NCBI RefSeq assembly: GCF_000756615.1
Contig: NZ_CP009288.1
Location: 4,030,001-4,094,000 of the forward strand
Direction of reading: 5' to 3'
DNA from: Paenibacillus durus
GTDB lineage: Bacteria > Bacillota > Bacilli > Paenibacillales > Paenibacillaceae
Length of the DNA: 64,000 nt
Both the position numbers and the translations under genes were made by a program. The notes below the pieces were generated by a model. That model saw only the letters and a program-made list of their open reading frames with translations, was not told the DNA's origin and searched no databases. Shown here in pieces: positions 1-8,366 of this stretch (the stretch's first letter is position 1; each line of letters starts with the position of its first letter).

Positions 1-243
1 GCGGTCGATTTCAAACAAGGAGATTCCCTGCTCCCGCAGCTGATCGGCATTCATCAGAAGATGCTCGGGATGGTTCTGCGACCCGATCGTATAGGTTGGC
101 GGGTGCTGCAGAAGAATCAGCCGCTCAAGGCGCTCGCCAGCGTCAATGGCGCGGACCGACTCTTTTTGCATATCCCAGGCTTGGCTGTATTCGATCATGG
201 GAAAATAGGATATTTCCAGCTTCCGAGGTTCTGCGGTGTCCAT
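1..243 (-). CDS. lipB: Octanoyltransferase LipB, N-terminal part (cut by window edge)
   Basis: The first 81 codons of a leftward gene that continues beyond base 1. The visible protein has the LipB motif HPPTYTIG at residues 47-54, followed by HPEHLL and LREQGISLFEIDR, the start of the conserved ...ID/TRGG block of octanoyl-ACP:protein N-octanoyltransferases. LipB moves octanoate from acyl carrier protein to lipoyl-domain lysines, the first step of lipoate synthesis. The ATG at 243 is preceded by AAAGGAGA at a good distance, which fixes the start. It lies directly downstream of bkdB, whose product carries the lipoyl domain, so a shared transcript makes sense. A lipoate ligase (LplA) is less likely because of the HPPTYTIG signature. 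Confidence 0.88.
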   Translation of the reverse strand, partial: MDTAEPRKLEISYFPMIEYSQAWDMQKESVRAIDAGERLERLILLQHPPTYTIGSQNHPEHLLMNADQLREQGISLFEIDR

Positions 244-411
244 GCTTTAACATCTCCTTTGCCCTTGATTCTTACGAAGCCTTTGTAAAAAACGGCCTGT
301 TCTGGTATCCCGGCAGTCGTTAAGAACCGGTCCGGAATCGGCCTGTCCTTGTGCCCGATGGTTACCCGGACCCCAGTCAGGCCGGTATTCGTACCGACGC
401 GAGCGCTTCGC

Positions 412-1857
412 TTAATAGACGTTCGTATCCATGCTGTAGCTCTCGATATTATCCTTCACCCGCTGCAGGAAGCGGCCGCAGATAACGCCGTCGAGAATCC
501 GGTGGTCCAGCGAGAGGCAAATGTTGGCCATCGAACGGACAGCGATCATATCGTTGATGACGACAGGCTTTTTCACAATCGATTCAAAAGTCAAAATGGC
601 CGCCTGCGGATAGTTAATGATCGGATAAGACAGAATCGAGCCGAATGAGCCGGTATTGTTGACGGTAAAGGTTCCGCCCTGCATATCCTCAACGCGCAGC
701 TTGCCGTCGCGAGTCTTCATCGCCAGTTCTTCTATTTCCCGGGCAAGACCCGCCACGTTCTTCTGGTCCGCCTTCTTGATAACCGGGGTCCAGACCGAAT
801 CCTCGGTGCCGACCGCCAGCGATATATTAATGTCCCGCTTGACAATGATTTTGTCAACCGCCCAGACCGAATTCATAATCGGGTAATCCTTGATCGCGCT
901 GACGACAGCCTTCATCAGGAATGCGAGATACGTCAGGTTGATCCCTTCTCTGCGCTTGAATTCATCCTTCAGCTTGTTGCGCAGCAGCACAAGGTTCGTC
1001 ACGTCCACCTCGATCATCGTCCAGGCATGCGGAATTTCCGAGACGCTCTGACGCATCCGCGAAGCAATCGTATTGCGGATCGGCGTCACGTCGATCAAAT
1101 ACTCGGAACGGCCGCTCTCCACCTCGATTTCCGGGATGCGCGGCAATTCTGACAGATGCAGCCCGGAGTGCCGGACGGGCGGCAGCGTCTCCGCCGGCGC
1201 AGGCGAGCTTGCCGTCTGCCAGGCGGGCGCCGCGCCCTGCGGCTGCGCGGCTGCGCCGTACGCGCCGCCCGCCGCAGGCTGCGGCGCGGGGCTGCTCTGC
1301 GGCGGGGCCGCCGCCGCAGCAGGTCCGTTCGCAAGGAACGCCAGCACGTCCTTGCGCGTGACGCGTCCGCCGAGGCCGGTGCCCGGCACGGCGGACAGAT
1401 CAATGCTGTGCTGCGCCGCAAGGCTCTGCACAGCAGGAGAATAACGCGCCCGCATCGGCGCGTTAGGATCGTGCGCGGCATAGGCTGCGCCATATGCCGC
1501 AGGCTGCGCCGCCGCTGTAGGCGCGGCGGCGACGGCCGCGCGCGGCGCTGCCTCGGCGCGCGCGGGAGCGGCTTCGGCGGGGGCCGAAGCCGGGGCCGCC
1601 GGAGCGGATACCGCGATCCGGCAGATCACTTCGCCGACCGCGACCGTCTGCCCTTCCTCGGCCAGGATGTCGCCCATGACTCCGTCCACCGTGGACGGCA
1701 GCTCGGCGTTGACCTTATCCGTAATCACTTCGCACAGCGGCTCATACTGCTCCACCGAATCTCCCGGCTTCTTCAGCCATTTGCCGATGGTTGCCGATAC
1801 CAGCGACTCCGCGAGCTGAGGCATCGTAACGTCCGTCAATTTCTTGTTGTCGGTCAT
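412..1857 (-). CDS. bkdB: Branched-chain 2-oxoacid dehydrogenase E2, lipoyllysine acyltransferase
   Basis: 481 aa. E2 core of the branched-chain 2-oxoacid dehydrogenase complex, which passes acyl groups from E1 to CoA. Domains in order: lipoyl domain (about 1-80) with the lipoylated lysine in EVITDKVNAE (K48); a long Ala/Pro linker; a peripheral-subunit-binding domain (about 138-175, YSPAVQSLAAQHSID..GRVTRKDV); a second Ala/Pro linker; and the catalytic acyltransferase domain ending with SLDHRILDG near residue 450 (HxxxDG active site). The ATG follows AAGGAGTG. It is last of the E1-alpha, E1-beta, E2 series but separated from bkdAB by 489 bp. A pyruvate or 2-oxoglutarate E2 is possible from sequence alone; the neighbours favour bkd. 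Confidence 0.93.
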   Translation of the reverse strand: MTDNKKLTDVTMPQLAESLVSATIGKWLKKPGDSVEQYEPLCEVITDKVNAELPSTVDGVMGDILAEEGQTVAVGEVICRIAVSAPAAPASAPAEAAPARAEAAPRAAVAAAPTAAAQPAAYGAAYAAHDPNAPMRARYSPAVQSLAAQHSIDLSAVPGTGLGGRVTRKDVLAFLANGPAAAAAPPQSSPAPQPAAGGAYGAAAQPQGAAPAWQTASSPAPAETLPPVRHSGLHLSELPRIPEIEVESGRSEYLIDVTPIRNTIASRMRQSVSEIPHAWTMIEVDVTNLVLLRNKLKDEFKRREGINLTYLAFLMKAVVSAIKDYPIMNSVWAVDKIIVKRDINISLAVGTEDSVWTPVIKKADQKNVAGLAREIEELAMKTRDGKLRVEDMQGGTFTVNNTGSFGSILSYPIINYPQAAILTFESIVKKPVVINDMIAVRSMANICLSLDHRILDGVICGRFLQRVKDNIESYSMDTNVY

Positions 1858-2346
1858 ACTTTCACTCCTTAAACGTCCCGCTCTCGCAAGACCGTGTCTT
1901 CATTGGTTGCAAGTTGTTGTAAACCATTTTTAGCCCGGGTTTCAATAGCTAAGAGGGAATTTCTCCTGTTAAATCTATGGATTGAAGCGCTTTTTATCAA
2001 ATAAGACGGAAAACCTCCAGTTTATTCAGTTGAAAACCGTCTGTTTCAGCCGAATGAGCAAAATAAGCGGGAACAATTCCCGTTCATTGGTAGATTTGTT
2101 CGGTTGAAGGCGAATATGAGGGAGTTTTTCCCTTTCAAGGGGGAGGGCGCCACGCCGGGTTTGCTTATGATCAAGGCCTTTCCGCTAGCGCGCCTAGCCC
2201 TACGGCCTTGGCCGCGCCTTCTCCGCTGGCCTCGCCAGCAACGCGCCCTTGGCCTTCAGCGAGCCCCACAGCCAGCTAAGCCGCTCCATTTCGCTTCGCA
2301 TGAAGTCGGCACTTCCCGCGCTGCCCGGCCACTTGCCCGCCTACCC
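1858..2346. other. 489-bp intergenic spacer inside the bkd operon
   Basis: No gene seen. The right part (about 2180-2340) is GC-rich with many overlapping short inverted repeats of GGCC/CGCG type. The left part has recurring TTCAGTTGAA/TTCGGTTGAA-like words and the small palindrome GGGAACAATTCCC. It looks like a dispersed intergenic repeat or stacked hairpins separating bkdAB from bkdB, but I cannot assign a family. The only clear signal is the bkdB ribosome binding site next to its start. Confidence 0.5.
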
Positions 2347-3333
2347 CTAATACTGCGCCAGGCGCAGCATTTCCGCTTTCAATTTGTCCTTGCTGAGCAT
2401 GAAAAATTTCTCCATCGGCGGGCTGATCGGCATCGCCGGAACATCCGGCCCGCACAGGCGGAAGATCGGCGCGTCCAGCTCAAACAGGCACTCCTCGGCG
2501 ATAATCGCCGCAACCTCTGCGCCTACGCCGCCCGTCTTGTTATCCTCATGCACGATCAGCACTTTGCCTGTCCGCCGCACGGCTGCCTTGATTGCCTCGC
2601 GGTCCAGCGGCTGCAGCGTGCGCAAATCGAGAATATGCGCCGTAATGCCCTGCTCACGCTCCAATTCCTCCGCCGCCTGCATCGCAAAATGCAGCGGCAG
2701 GCTGTAGCCGATGACTGTGATATCATCACCCTCGCGCAGCAGATTCGCTTCACCGATCGGAACGGTATAGTCGATCTCGGGAACGTCCTCCTTGATCAGC
2801 TTGTAGCATTTCTTATGCTCGAAGAACAGAACCGGGTCCGGATCGCGTACGGCCGCTTTCAGCAGCCCTTTCGCGTCATATGCCGAATACGGCGCGACGA
2901 TCTTTAGACCCGGTGTGCCGAAGAATATCGATTCGGTACACTGTGAATGGTATAGACCGCCGAAAATGCCGCCGCCAATCGGCGCACGGATGACAACCGG
3001 ACAGCTCCAATCGTTATTGGAGCGGTAGCGGATTTTGGCCGCTTCGCTGATAATCTGATTGGTGGCCGGCAGCATGAAATCGGAATACTGCATTTCCGCA
3101 ATCGGCTTCATCCCGTACATCGCCGCGCCGATTGCCACGCCGGCAATCGCCGATTCCGCAAGCGGCGTATCAAGCACGCGCTCAGCGCCGAACTGCTCCT
3201 GCAGCCCCTTGGTCGTGGTGAACACGCCGCCCTTAACGCCAACGTCTTCACCAAGAACAAAGACGGAGTCGTCGCGTTCCATTTCTTCCTTCATCGCCAG
3301 CCGGATGGCGTCGATATATTCCATCATTGCCAT
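2347..3333 (-). CDS. bkdAB: Branched-chain 2-oxoacid dehydrogenase E1 component, beta subunit
   Basis: 328 aa, full family length. Transketolase-type pyrimidine-binding and C-terminal domains of the alpha2beta2 E1 enzyme that decarboxylates the keto acids of Val, Leu and Ile with thiamine diphosphate. Family signs: MEYIDAIRLAMKEEMERD at the N-terminus, FVLGEDVGVKGGVF (about 24-37), PLAESAIAG, the ring RSNNDWSCPVVIRAPIGGG, and C-terminal EDNKTGGVGAEVAA. Four bases separate it from bkdAA upstream, so the two subunits are co-translated. The start ATG follows a GGAGTG-type site that overlaps the end of bkdAA. Confidence 0.94.
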   Translation of the reverse strand: MAMMEYIDAIRLAMKEEMERDDSVFVLGEDVGVKGGVFTTTKGLQEQFGAERVLDTPLAESAIAGVAIGAAMYGMKPIAEMQYSDFMLPATNQIISEAAKIRYRSNNDWSCPVVIRAPIGGGIFGGLYHSQCTESIFFGTPGLKIVAPYSAYDAKGLLKAAVRDPDPVLFFEHKKCYKLIKEDVPEIDYTVPIGEANLLREGDDITVIGYSLPLHFAMQAAEELEREQGITAHILDLRTLQPLDREAIKAAVRRTGKVLIVHEDNKTGGVGAEVAAIIAEECLFELDAPIFRLCGPDVPAMPISPPMEKFFMLSKDKLKAEMLRLAQY

Positions 3334-3336
3334 GGG

Positions 3337-4362
3337 TTACACTCCTCCCTCGGATTCGCTGTACACATGCAGCAGCGTATCTTCCGGTTTCGGGAACGGC
3401 GCATTGTCGGCGTATTCGATTGCTTCTTTGAGTTCCAGATTATACTGGGCGGCGAGATCGCGTTCTTGTTCCTCGCTCCATAGGCCAAGCTCCGTCAAAT
3501 AATCCCGGAAACGGGCTACGCCGTCTTTTTTCCAGTTCTCCTCGACCTCTTCTTTGGTACGGTACGCAAGGTCGTTATCGGAGGTGGAGTGCGGGGACAG
3601 GCGGTACATCATCGCTTCAATCAGCGTCGGGCCTTCACCGGCTATCGCCCGTTCGCGGGCTTCCTTGACGGCGCGGTATACTTCCAGCGGATCGTTGCCG
3701 TCCACGCGGATGCCCGGGAAGCCATAGCCGAGCGCGCGGTCGCTGACCTTGCCGCCAAGCTGGCGGTGAGCCGGAATCGAGATCGCGTACTGGTTGTTCT
3801 CGCACATGATAATGACCGGAAGCTTATTGACTCCGGCAAAATTGCATGCTTCATGAAAATCTCCCTGATTGCTGGAGCCTTCACCGAACGTGACGAAAGA
3901 GACAAACTTCTTCTTCTGCATCTTGGCGGCCAGCGCAAAGCCAACCGCATGAGGAACCTGTGTCGTTACGGGGCTGGAGCCGGTAACGATACGCAGCCGT
4001 TTGCTGCCGAAATGGCCGGGCATCTGCCGTCCGCCGCTGTTCGGGTCCTCTTCCTTGGCGAATACCGACAGCAGCAGCTCGCGGGTCGTCATGCCTACAG
4101 ACAGCACGAATGCGTAATCGCGGTAATAGGGCAAAAAATAATCGTTCTCCCGGTCGAGCGCGAAGGCGGCCGCCACCTGCGCCGCTTCCTGGCCAATGCC
4201 CGAGACGTGGAAGTTGATCTTTCCGGCCCGCTGCAGCAGCAGACTGCGCTCGTCGTATTTGCGCGCAAGCATCATATATCGGTACATGTCGATCACTTGG
4301 CCGTCGGTCAGTCCAAGCGGTTCATGCCTGTTCACTTTATTTGCAGTACCTTGCGTATCCAT
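3337..4362 (-). CDS. bkdAA: Branched-chain 2-oxoacid dehydrogenase E1 component, alpha subunit
   Basis: 341 aa. Thiamine-diphosphate-binding subunit of E1. The TPP motif is visible as GEGSSNQGDFHEACNFAG followed by IIMCENNQYAIS, the modified GDG...NN pattern of E1-alpha. The phosphorylation-loop region MMYRLSPHSTSDNDLAYRT (H and S/T rich) is typical of bkd/pdh alpha chains. It heads the alpha-beta pair; AGGAGGTACC lies before the ATG. Together with lpdV and bkdB it supplies all BCKDH parts for branched-chain amino acid breakdown and for the acyl-CoA primers of iso/anteiso fatty acids. Confidence 0.94.
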   Translation of the reverse strand: MDTQGTANKVNRHEPLGLTDGQVIDMYRYMMLARKYDERSLLLQRAGKINFHVSGIGQEAAQVAAAFALDRENDYFLPYYRDYAFVLSVGMTTRELLLSVFAKEEDPNSGGRQMPGHFGSKRLRIVTGSSPVTTQVPHAVGFALAAKMQKKKFVSFVTFGEGSSNQGDFHEACNFAGVNKLPVIIMCENNQYAISIPAHRQLGGKVSDRALGYGFPGIRVDGNDPLEVYRAVKEARERAIAGEGPTLIEAMMYRLSPHSTSDNDLAYRTKEEVEENWKKDGVARFRDYLTELGLWSEEQERDLAAQYNLELKEAIEYADNAPFPKPEDTLLHVYSESEGGV

Positions 4363-4663
4363 AGTAGGGGTACCTCCTTCGTTCTGGCCCCGATTCCGCC
4401 ACCGGCAGGCAGACCGTTTATTGATCTGATCTTAAAACCTGGTACTAATCGGGTGTAAGTCTATTATATAGCGTTTGACTTCAAAAAGAAAAGCCGATCA
4501 GCGCCCGTTTGCGCGTCAATGACGCGGGACCGGGTTAAGCAGTCCCCCGCTTCGGCCGTATCCGGGCGCTACAGGACTTTTACGTGATTTTCCTTCATCC
4601 GGAAGTCCGTAAAGTGTAAAGTGCGTTCACCCGGCAGCCATCCACCCTTCGCCTCGGCCCCTG
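4363..4663. other. 301-bp intergenic region between lpdV and bkdAA
   Basis: No gene. It contains short GC-rich inverted repeats (GCGCCCG..CGGGCGC spanning about 4501-4570) but no clear hairpin plus T-run on the leftward strand. It may hold a second promoter for bkdAA-bkdAB; none is clear enough to mark. Confidence 0.4.
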
Positions 4664-6085
4664 TCAAATACCGATGGCCTTGCCGTCCACGGCAAGCATC
4701 GCTTCGCCGACAATTTCAGAGAGCGTGGGGTGCGCATGGATCGCCTCGCCGATTTCCCAAGGCGTCGCATCCAGCAGCTGGGCTAATGCGGCCTCGCCAA
4801 TCAGATCGGTCACATGAGGCCCGATCATTTGCACACCGAGAATGTCTCCGCTCGTCTTATCGGCGACAACCTTCACGAAGCCGTCCTTCGAACCGTACAC
4901 AAGCGCTTTGCCAATCGCCGAGAACGGAAATTTTCCGGTTGCGACATTGTGGCCAAGCTCTTTGGCCTCCTTCTCCGTGTACCCTACGCTCGCCACCTCC
5001 GGCCGCGTATATACGCAGCGCGGGACGAGGTGGGTATGGTAGGGATGCAGCCGCTCTCCGGCCAGATGATTGACCGCCATAATGCCTTCATGGCTGGCGG
5101 CATGAGCCAGCTGCAGTCCCCCGATGCAATCTCCAATCGCATAAATATGCGGCTCGTTCGTCTGCATATTGGCATTCACTTCGATGACGCCCTTATCAAA
5201 GCGGATATCCGTGTTCTCCAGGCCAATATTATAGATATTGGCCTCTCTTCCCACCGATATCAGCAGCTTGCCGGCGGTCAGCACCTCGGTTTTGCCGCCC
5301 TTCGTCACTTCAACGCTGACGCCTTCTTCGGTTACCTGGCATGTGCCAGCATTCACCGTTACGCCCGTCATTACGGTTACTCCGCGTTTTTTCAACAGGC
5401 GCTGCAGTTCTCTGGCTACCTCTGCGTCTTCCCGGGGAAGCAGCTGCTCCGCTGCCTCAACGACTGTGACCCGTACGCCGAAGTCGGCCAGCATCGACGC
5501 CCATTCCACGCCGATAACCCCGCCGCCGACGATCAGCATCGAGGCCGGCAGCTCCTCCATCCGAAGCGCTTCTTCGCTGCTTAGAATATACTGCCCATCC
5601 GGCTCAAGCCCCGGAATGACCCGGGGGCGCGACCCGGTGGCGATGATCAGGTTGACCGGCACCACCGTCTCCATCTCGCCGTCCTCAAGCTCCACCGCGA
5701 CCGCCCCGCTGCGCGGAGAAAAAATCGAAGGGCCGATCACCCGCCCCTTACCTTTAAGCACCTGAATTTTATTTTTACGCATCAAATACTGGACGCCCTG
5801 ATGCAGCTGCTCCACAACCGCTTCCTTGCGGCGCTGCACTTTGCCGAACGCCAGCTTAACGCCGGAAATTTCAATCCCGTATTCTTCGCTTTCTGCAATA
5901 TCCGCGTAAACCTCCGCGCTGCGCAGCAGCGCCTTGCTTGGAATGCAGCCGCGATGCAGGCACGTCCCGCCCAGTTTATCCTGTTCGATGACGACAACCG
6001 ACTTGCCGAGCTGTGCAGCCCGGATTGCCGCTACATAGCCCCCGGTTCCTCCCCCAAGCACCGCGACATCACATGAAATGGTCAT
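4664..6085 (-). CDS. lpdV: Dihydrolipoyl dehydrogenase (E3) of the bkd operon
   Basis: 473 aa, full length. FAD/NAD(P)-disulfide oxidoreductase that reoxidises the dihydrolipoyl group of E2. FAD-binding VLGGGTGGYVAA (residues 9-20), redox-active disulfide GGTCLHRGC (C42, C47), NAD-binding IVGGGVIGVEWASM, FAD site IYAIGDCIGG and the C-terminal catalytic His in HAHPTLSE. It is the first gene of the leftward bkd group (Bacillus order lpdV-bkdAA-bkdAB-bkdB), which is the reason for the symbol rather than pdhD. Upstream ptb/bcd/buk genes are absent here. Confidence 0.93.
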   Translation of the reverse strand: MTISCDVAVLGGGTGGYVAAIRAAQLGKSVVVIEQDKLGGTCLHRGCIPSKALLRSAEVYADIAESEEYGIEISGVKLAFGKVQRRKEAVVEQLHQGVQYLMRKNKIQVLKGKGRVIGPSIFSPRSGAVAVELEDGEMETVVPVNLIIATGSRPRVIPGLEPDGQYILSSEEALRMEELPASMLIVGGGVIGVEWASMLADFGVRVTVVEAAEQLLPREDAEVARELQRLLKKRGVTVMTGVTVNAGTCQVTEEGVSVEVTKGGKTEVLTAGKLLISVGREANIYNIGLENTDIRFDKGVIEVNANMQTNEPHIYAIGDCIGGLQLAHAASHEGIMAVNHLAGERLHPYHTHLVPRCVYTRPEVASVGYTEKEAKELGHNVATGKFPFSAIGKALVYGSKDGFVKVVADKTSGDILGVQMIGPHVTDLIGEAALAQLLDATPWEIGEAIHAHPTLSEIVGEAMLAVDGKAIGI

Positions 6086-6133
6086 AAATTCGTATCCCCC
6101 AGTTCTTTACGCATCATTCGCATAATCCACTCT

Positions 6134-6161
6134 ATTGTACTCCCTTTTGCCCATATCACAA
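6134..6161 (-). promoter_or_regulatory. Candidate sigma-A promoter for lpdV
   Basis: On the minus strand TTGTGA (-35) and TACAAT (-10) are separated by 16 bases, 49 bases before the lpdV start. No sigma-54 (TGGCAC-N5-TTGC) element was found, although Bacillus subtilis bkd is SigL/BkdR dependent, and no bkdR is visible in the window. Confidence 0.45.
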
Positions 6162-6297
6162 AATGCCTTTGCGCCATGGACATTTAAAATTCGAAGCGTT
6201 ATCATAAATATGAGTATTTTGCAAAATGCTGTTAATTAAGTGAATACAACGTTCCGCCCATTCCCGGATAAAGGTTATAGAGAGGAAGGAAACGGTT

Positions 6298-6603
6298 ATG
6301 AAACTGCTGCTCTCCCGCTTTATTGCCATCCTTATTCTGGTGCTGCCTGGTCTGCTGGCTATGAAGGGCTTCCTCATGATGAAAGACGATCTGTTCAACT
6401 ATCTTGCGATGCACGGCGACGAGACGGCCTCGCCTTTGTTCGCCTGGCTTCATTTTGCCGGAGGACTTGTCATGTTCGCAGCGGGCATGAGCTTTCTGGG
6501 CGGCTGGATTCTGACCCGGGACCGCAAGCGGAATTATGTCGGACCCCGCTTCAAGGAGAAGCATAGAGACGGACCGAGGCGGCCTTCCAAACCTGCTTCC
6601 TGA
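6298..6603 (+). CDS. yqzF: DUF2627 family membrane protein (YqzF-like)
   Basis: 101 aa. Two hydrophobic segments (about 5-24 and 48-70) around a short loop with MKDDLFNYL, then a basic tail ending in RNYVGPRFKEK. This matches the small DUF2627 (YqzF) proteins encoded next to the bkd regulator in Bacillus. Function unknown. It is divergent from lpdV and its ATG follows GAAGGA. Family naming is by recalled motif and gene position, not by search. Confidence 0.75.
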   Translation: MKLLLSRFIAILILVLPGLLAMKGFLMMKDDLFNYLAMHGDETASPLFAWLHFAGGLVMFAAGMSFLGGWILTRDRKRNYVGPRFKEKHRDGPRRPSKPAS

Positions 6604-6646
6604 TCCTGATCATATTTTCAATAATGAATATCGCGGAGGTGCTGGG

Positions 6647-7810
6647 TTGATAAGATATCATCAGTTGGACTCTTTAAGAGGTCTGGCGGCGCTGACTGTT
6701 GTCGTTCATCATTTTGTCTTTATTTTTACAGGATTGCTGTGGCTGGATGCGTTAAATTACACACCACTTCGAATCTTCAAAGCGGGGCATGAAGCGGTTA
6801 TCTTTTTCTTTGTCTTAAGCGGATTTGTCCTGTCGCTGCCCTTTTATTCCGATGGAAAAAAAGTGAATATCCCGCATTTTTTTATCAAAAGGCTGTGCAG
6901 AATCTATATTCCTTACATCGTGGCCGTCGGGTGCTCGATTTTGGCTTATCTGGCTTTTTATCATCCGGGACTTCATTCCGGGTTCAGCTCTTTTTTTCAT
7001 GATGTATGGAGCACGCCTTTGTCCTTTTGGCTGATTGTGGATCATATGATTCTGCTGGGCAGCTTTAAGGATTACGCATTGGACCCCGTCCTGTGGTCAT
7101 TGTCCGTCGAACTACGAGTCTCCCTCGTCTTCCCCTTCATCATGCTCTTCATCAAGCGATTCGGCTGGAAGTCAAATGTGGCTCTGGGCATACTCTTATC
7201 GGGTACGGCGCTTCTACTCAACAATCTGGCGCATCCGGCAAATTCGCATCCCATCTCCTCCAATCTCTACTTTACTCTCCACTACATTTCGTTCTTTATC
7301 CTGGGCGCCCTGCTTGCCAAATACCGGGTAAATCTCATTTCGAAAGTGCTGCGTTTAAGTGTTCCAATGAAATATGCTCTATTGTTGTCCGGTCTGTTCG
7401 TGTATACCTACGCCGGGATCGGCGATGCTGTATTCAAACGGTTGTTCTCCGTTAGCGGGGTTTGGCTGTCTCTCACGGCTGATTGGGGAATCGCGGTTGG
7501 CGTGTGTATCCTGATTACATCGACCTTGTCTTCACCCAGGATTTCAAATCTGCTCGAGAAAAAACCGGTCAAATCTTTGGGGGCGATCTCTTACAGCCTG
7601 TATCTCTACCATTCGGTGGTGCTGTTCTCCTGCGTTTACGCTTTCCACAATCTGCTGCCTATGTGGGCGACGCTCTCCATCGCTATCGCTGCGTCGCTTC
7701 TGGCTTCCAGCCTGTCGTACTATTACATCGAGAAGCCTTCAATTAAGCTAGGGAAAAAATGGACAAGCGGCCCTCTCCGCGAGCTGAAGGAAGCGAAAGA
7801 AGCCGTTTAA
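6647..7810 (+). CDS. Acyltransferase family 3 membrane protein
   Basis: About 387 aa. Opens with RYHQLDSLRGLAALTVVVHH, the hallmark of acyltransferase-3 (OafA/YrhL/NolL-like) proteins, and has about ten hydrophobic segments. FFFVLSGFVLS (motif II) and a conserved WSLSVELRVS block follow. Such enzymes O-acylate cell-envelope polysaccharides. I chose the TTG at 6647 because GGAGGTGCTGGG precedes it and the R-Y-H-Q-L-D-S-L-R start is canonical; upstream in-frame codons overlap yqzF. The substrate is unknown. The end lies close to the next gene, so they may be co-transcribed. Confidence 0.85.
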   Translation: MIRYHQLDSLRGLAALTVVVHHFVFIFTGLLWLDALNYTPLRIFKAGHEAVIFFFVLSGFVLSLPFYSDGKKVNIPHFFIKRLCRIYIPYIVAVGCSILAYLAFYHPGLHSGFSSFFHDVWSTPLSFWLIVDHMILLGSFKDYALDPVLWSLSVELRVSLVFPFIMLFIKRFGWKSNVALGILLSGTALLLNNLAHPANSHPISSNLYFTLHYISFFILGALLAKYRVNLISKVLRLSVPMKYALLLSGLFVYTYAGIGDAVFKRLFSVSGVWLSLTADWGIAVGVCILITSTLSSPRISNLLEKKPVKSLGAISYSLYLYHSVVLFSCVYAFHNLLPMWATLSIAIAASLLASSLSYYYIEKPSIKLGKKWTSGPLRELKEAKEAV

Positions 7811-7854
7811 TCTGTGCTGCCGGGTCCAGTCCGACTGCGAAAGGAATTTCTGCT

Positions 7855-8277
7855 ATGTATGAACCCAAGACGAAAGAAAACGACAGCAGTGTTATCGAAT
7901 TTATTGAAAACGTGGAGCATCCCCAAAAGCGTGAGGACGCGTACAAGCTGCTCGATATTTTTACGGAAACGACCGGATTCCCGGCAAAAATGTGGGGAAC
8001 GAGCATTATCGGATTCGGAACCTATCACTATAAATATGCCACGGGCCACGAGGGCGATGCGCCGCTCGCCGGTTTTTCGCCACGAAAGGCCAAGATCAGC
8101 CTTTATTTAGCGGCCTATAATCCGGAACGGGAAGCTTTGCTTGCGGATTTGGGAAAATATACAGCAGGAAAAGGCTGCGTCTACATTAATAAAATCGCTG
8201 ATATTAAGGTTGAAGTGTTAGAAGCGCTGATCAAGCAATCGGTGTCTTTTCTGAGGAAGACTTATCCGGGCGAGTGA
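7855..8277 (+). CDS. DUF1801 domain protein
   Basis: About 140 aa. The pattern IEFIENVEHPQKREDAYKLL, MWGTSIIGFGTYHY, and YLAAYNPEREALLADLGKY..GCVYINK is that of DUF1801 (YdhG/YjbR-like fold) proteins. The biochemical role is not established. The ATG at 7855 has AAAGGAAT upstream; longer in-frame starts overlap the acyltransferase gene. Confidence 0.75.
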   Translation: MYEPKTKENDSSVIEFIENVEHPQKREDAYKLLDIFTETTGFPAKMWGTSIIGFGTYHYKYATGHEGDAPLAGFSPRKAKISLYLAAYNPEREALLADLGKYTAGKGCVYINKIADIKVEVLEALIKQSVSFLRKTYPGE

Positions 8278-8315
8278 GGGTCGGCGCGGGGCAGATGTTA
8301 CTCGCCCCTCATTTA

Positions 8316-8360
8316 GCCGTAATCTCCGGCCCCCGTTGGTCTAGGACCGGAGATTACGGC
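8316..8360. terminator. Inverted repeat between convergent genes
   Basis: Perfect 14-bp stem GCCGTAATCTCCGG / CCGGAGATTACGGC with a 17-nt loop between the DUF1801 gene and the ABC pseudogene. Neither side has a T-run, so it is a stem-loop or bidirectional weak terminator rather than a textbook intrinsic terminator. Confidence 0.55.
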
Positions 8361-8366
8361 CATGGC

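Noticed and set aside
6536..6646. N-terminal extension of the acyltransferase-3 protein
   Set aside because: The added residues overlap yqzF in another frame; GGAGGTGCTGGG and the canonical start point to 6647.
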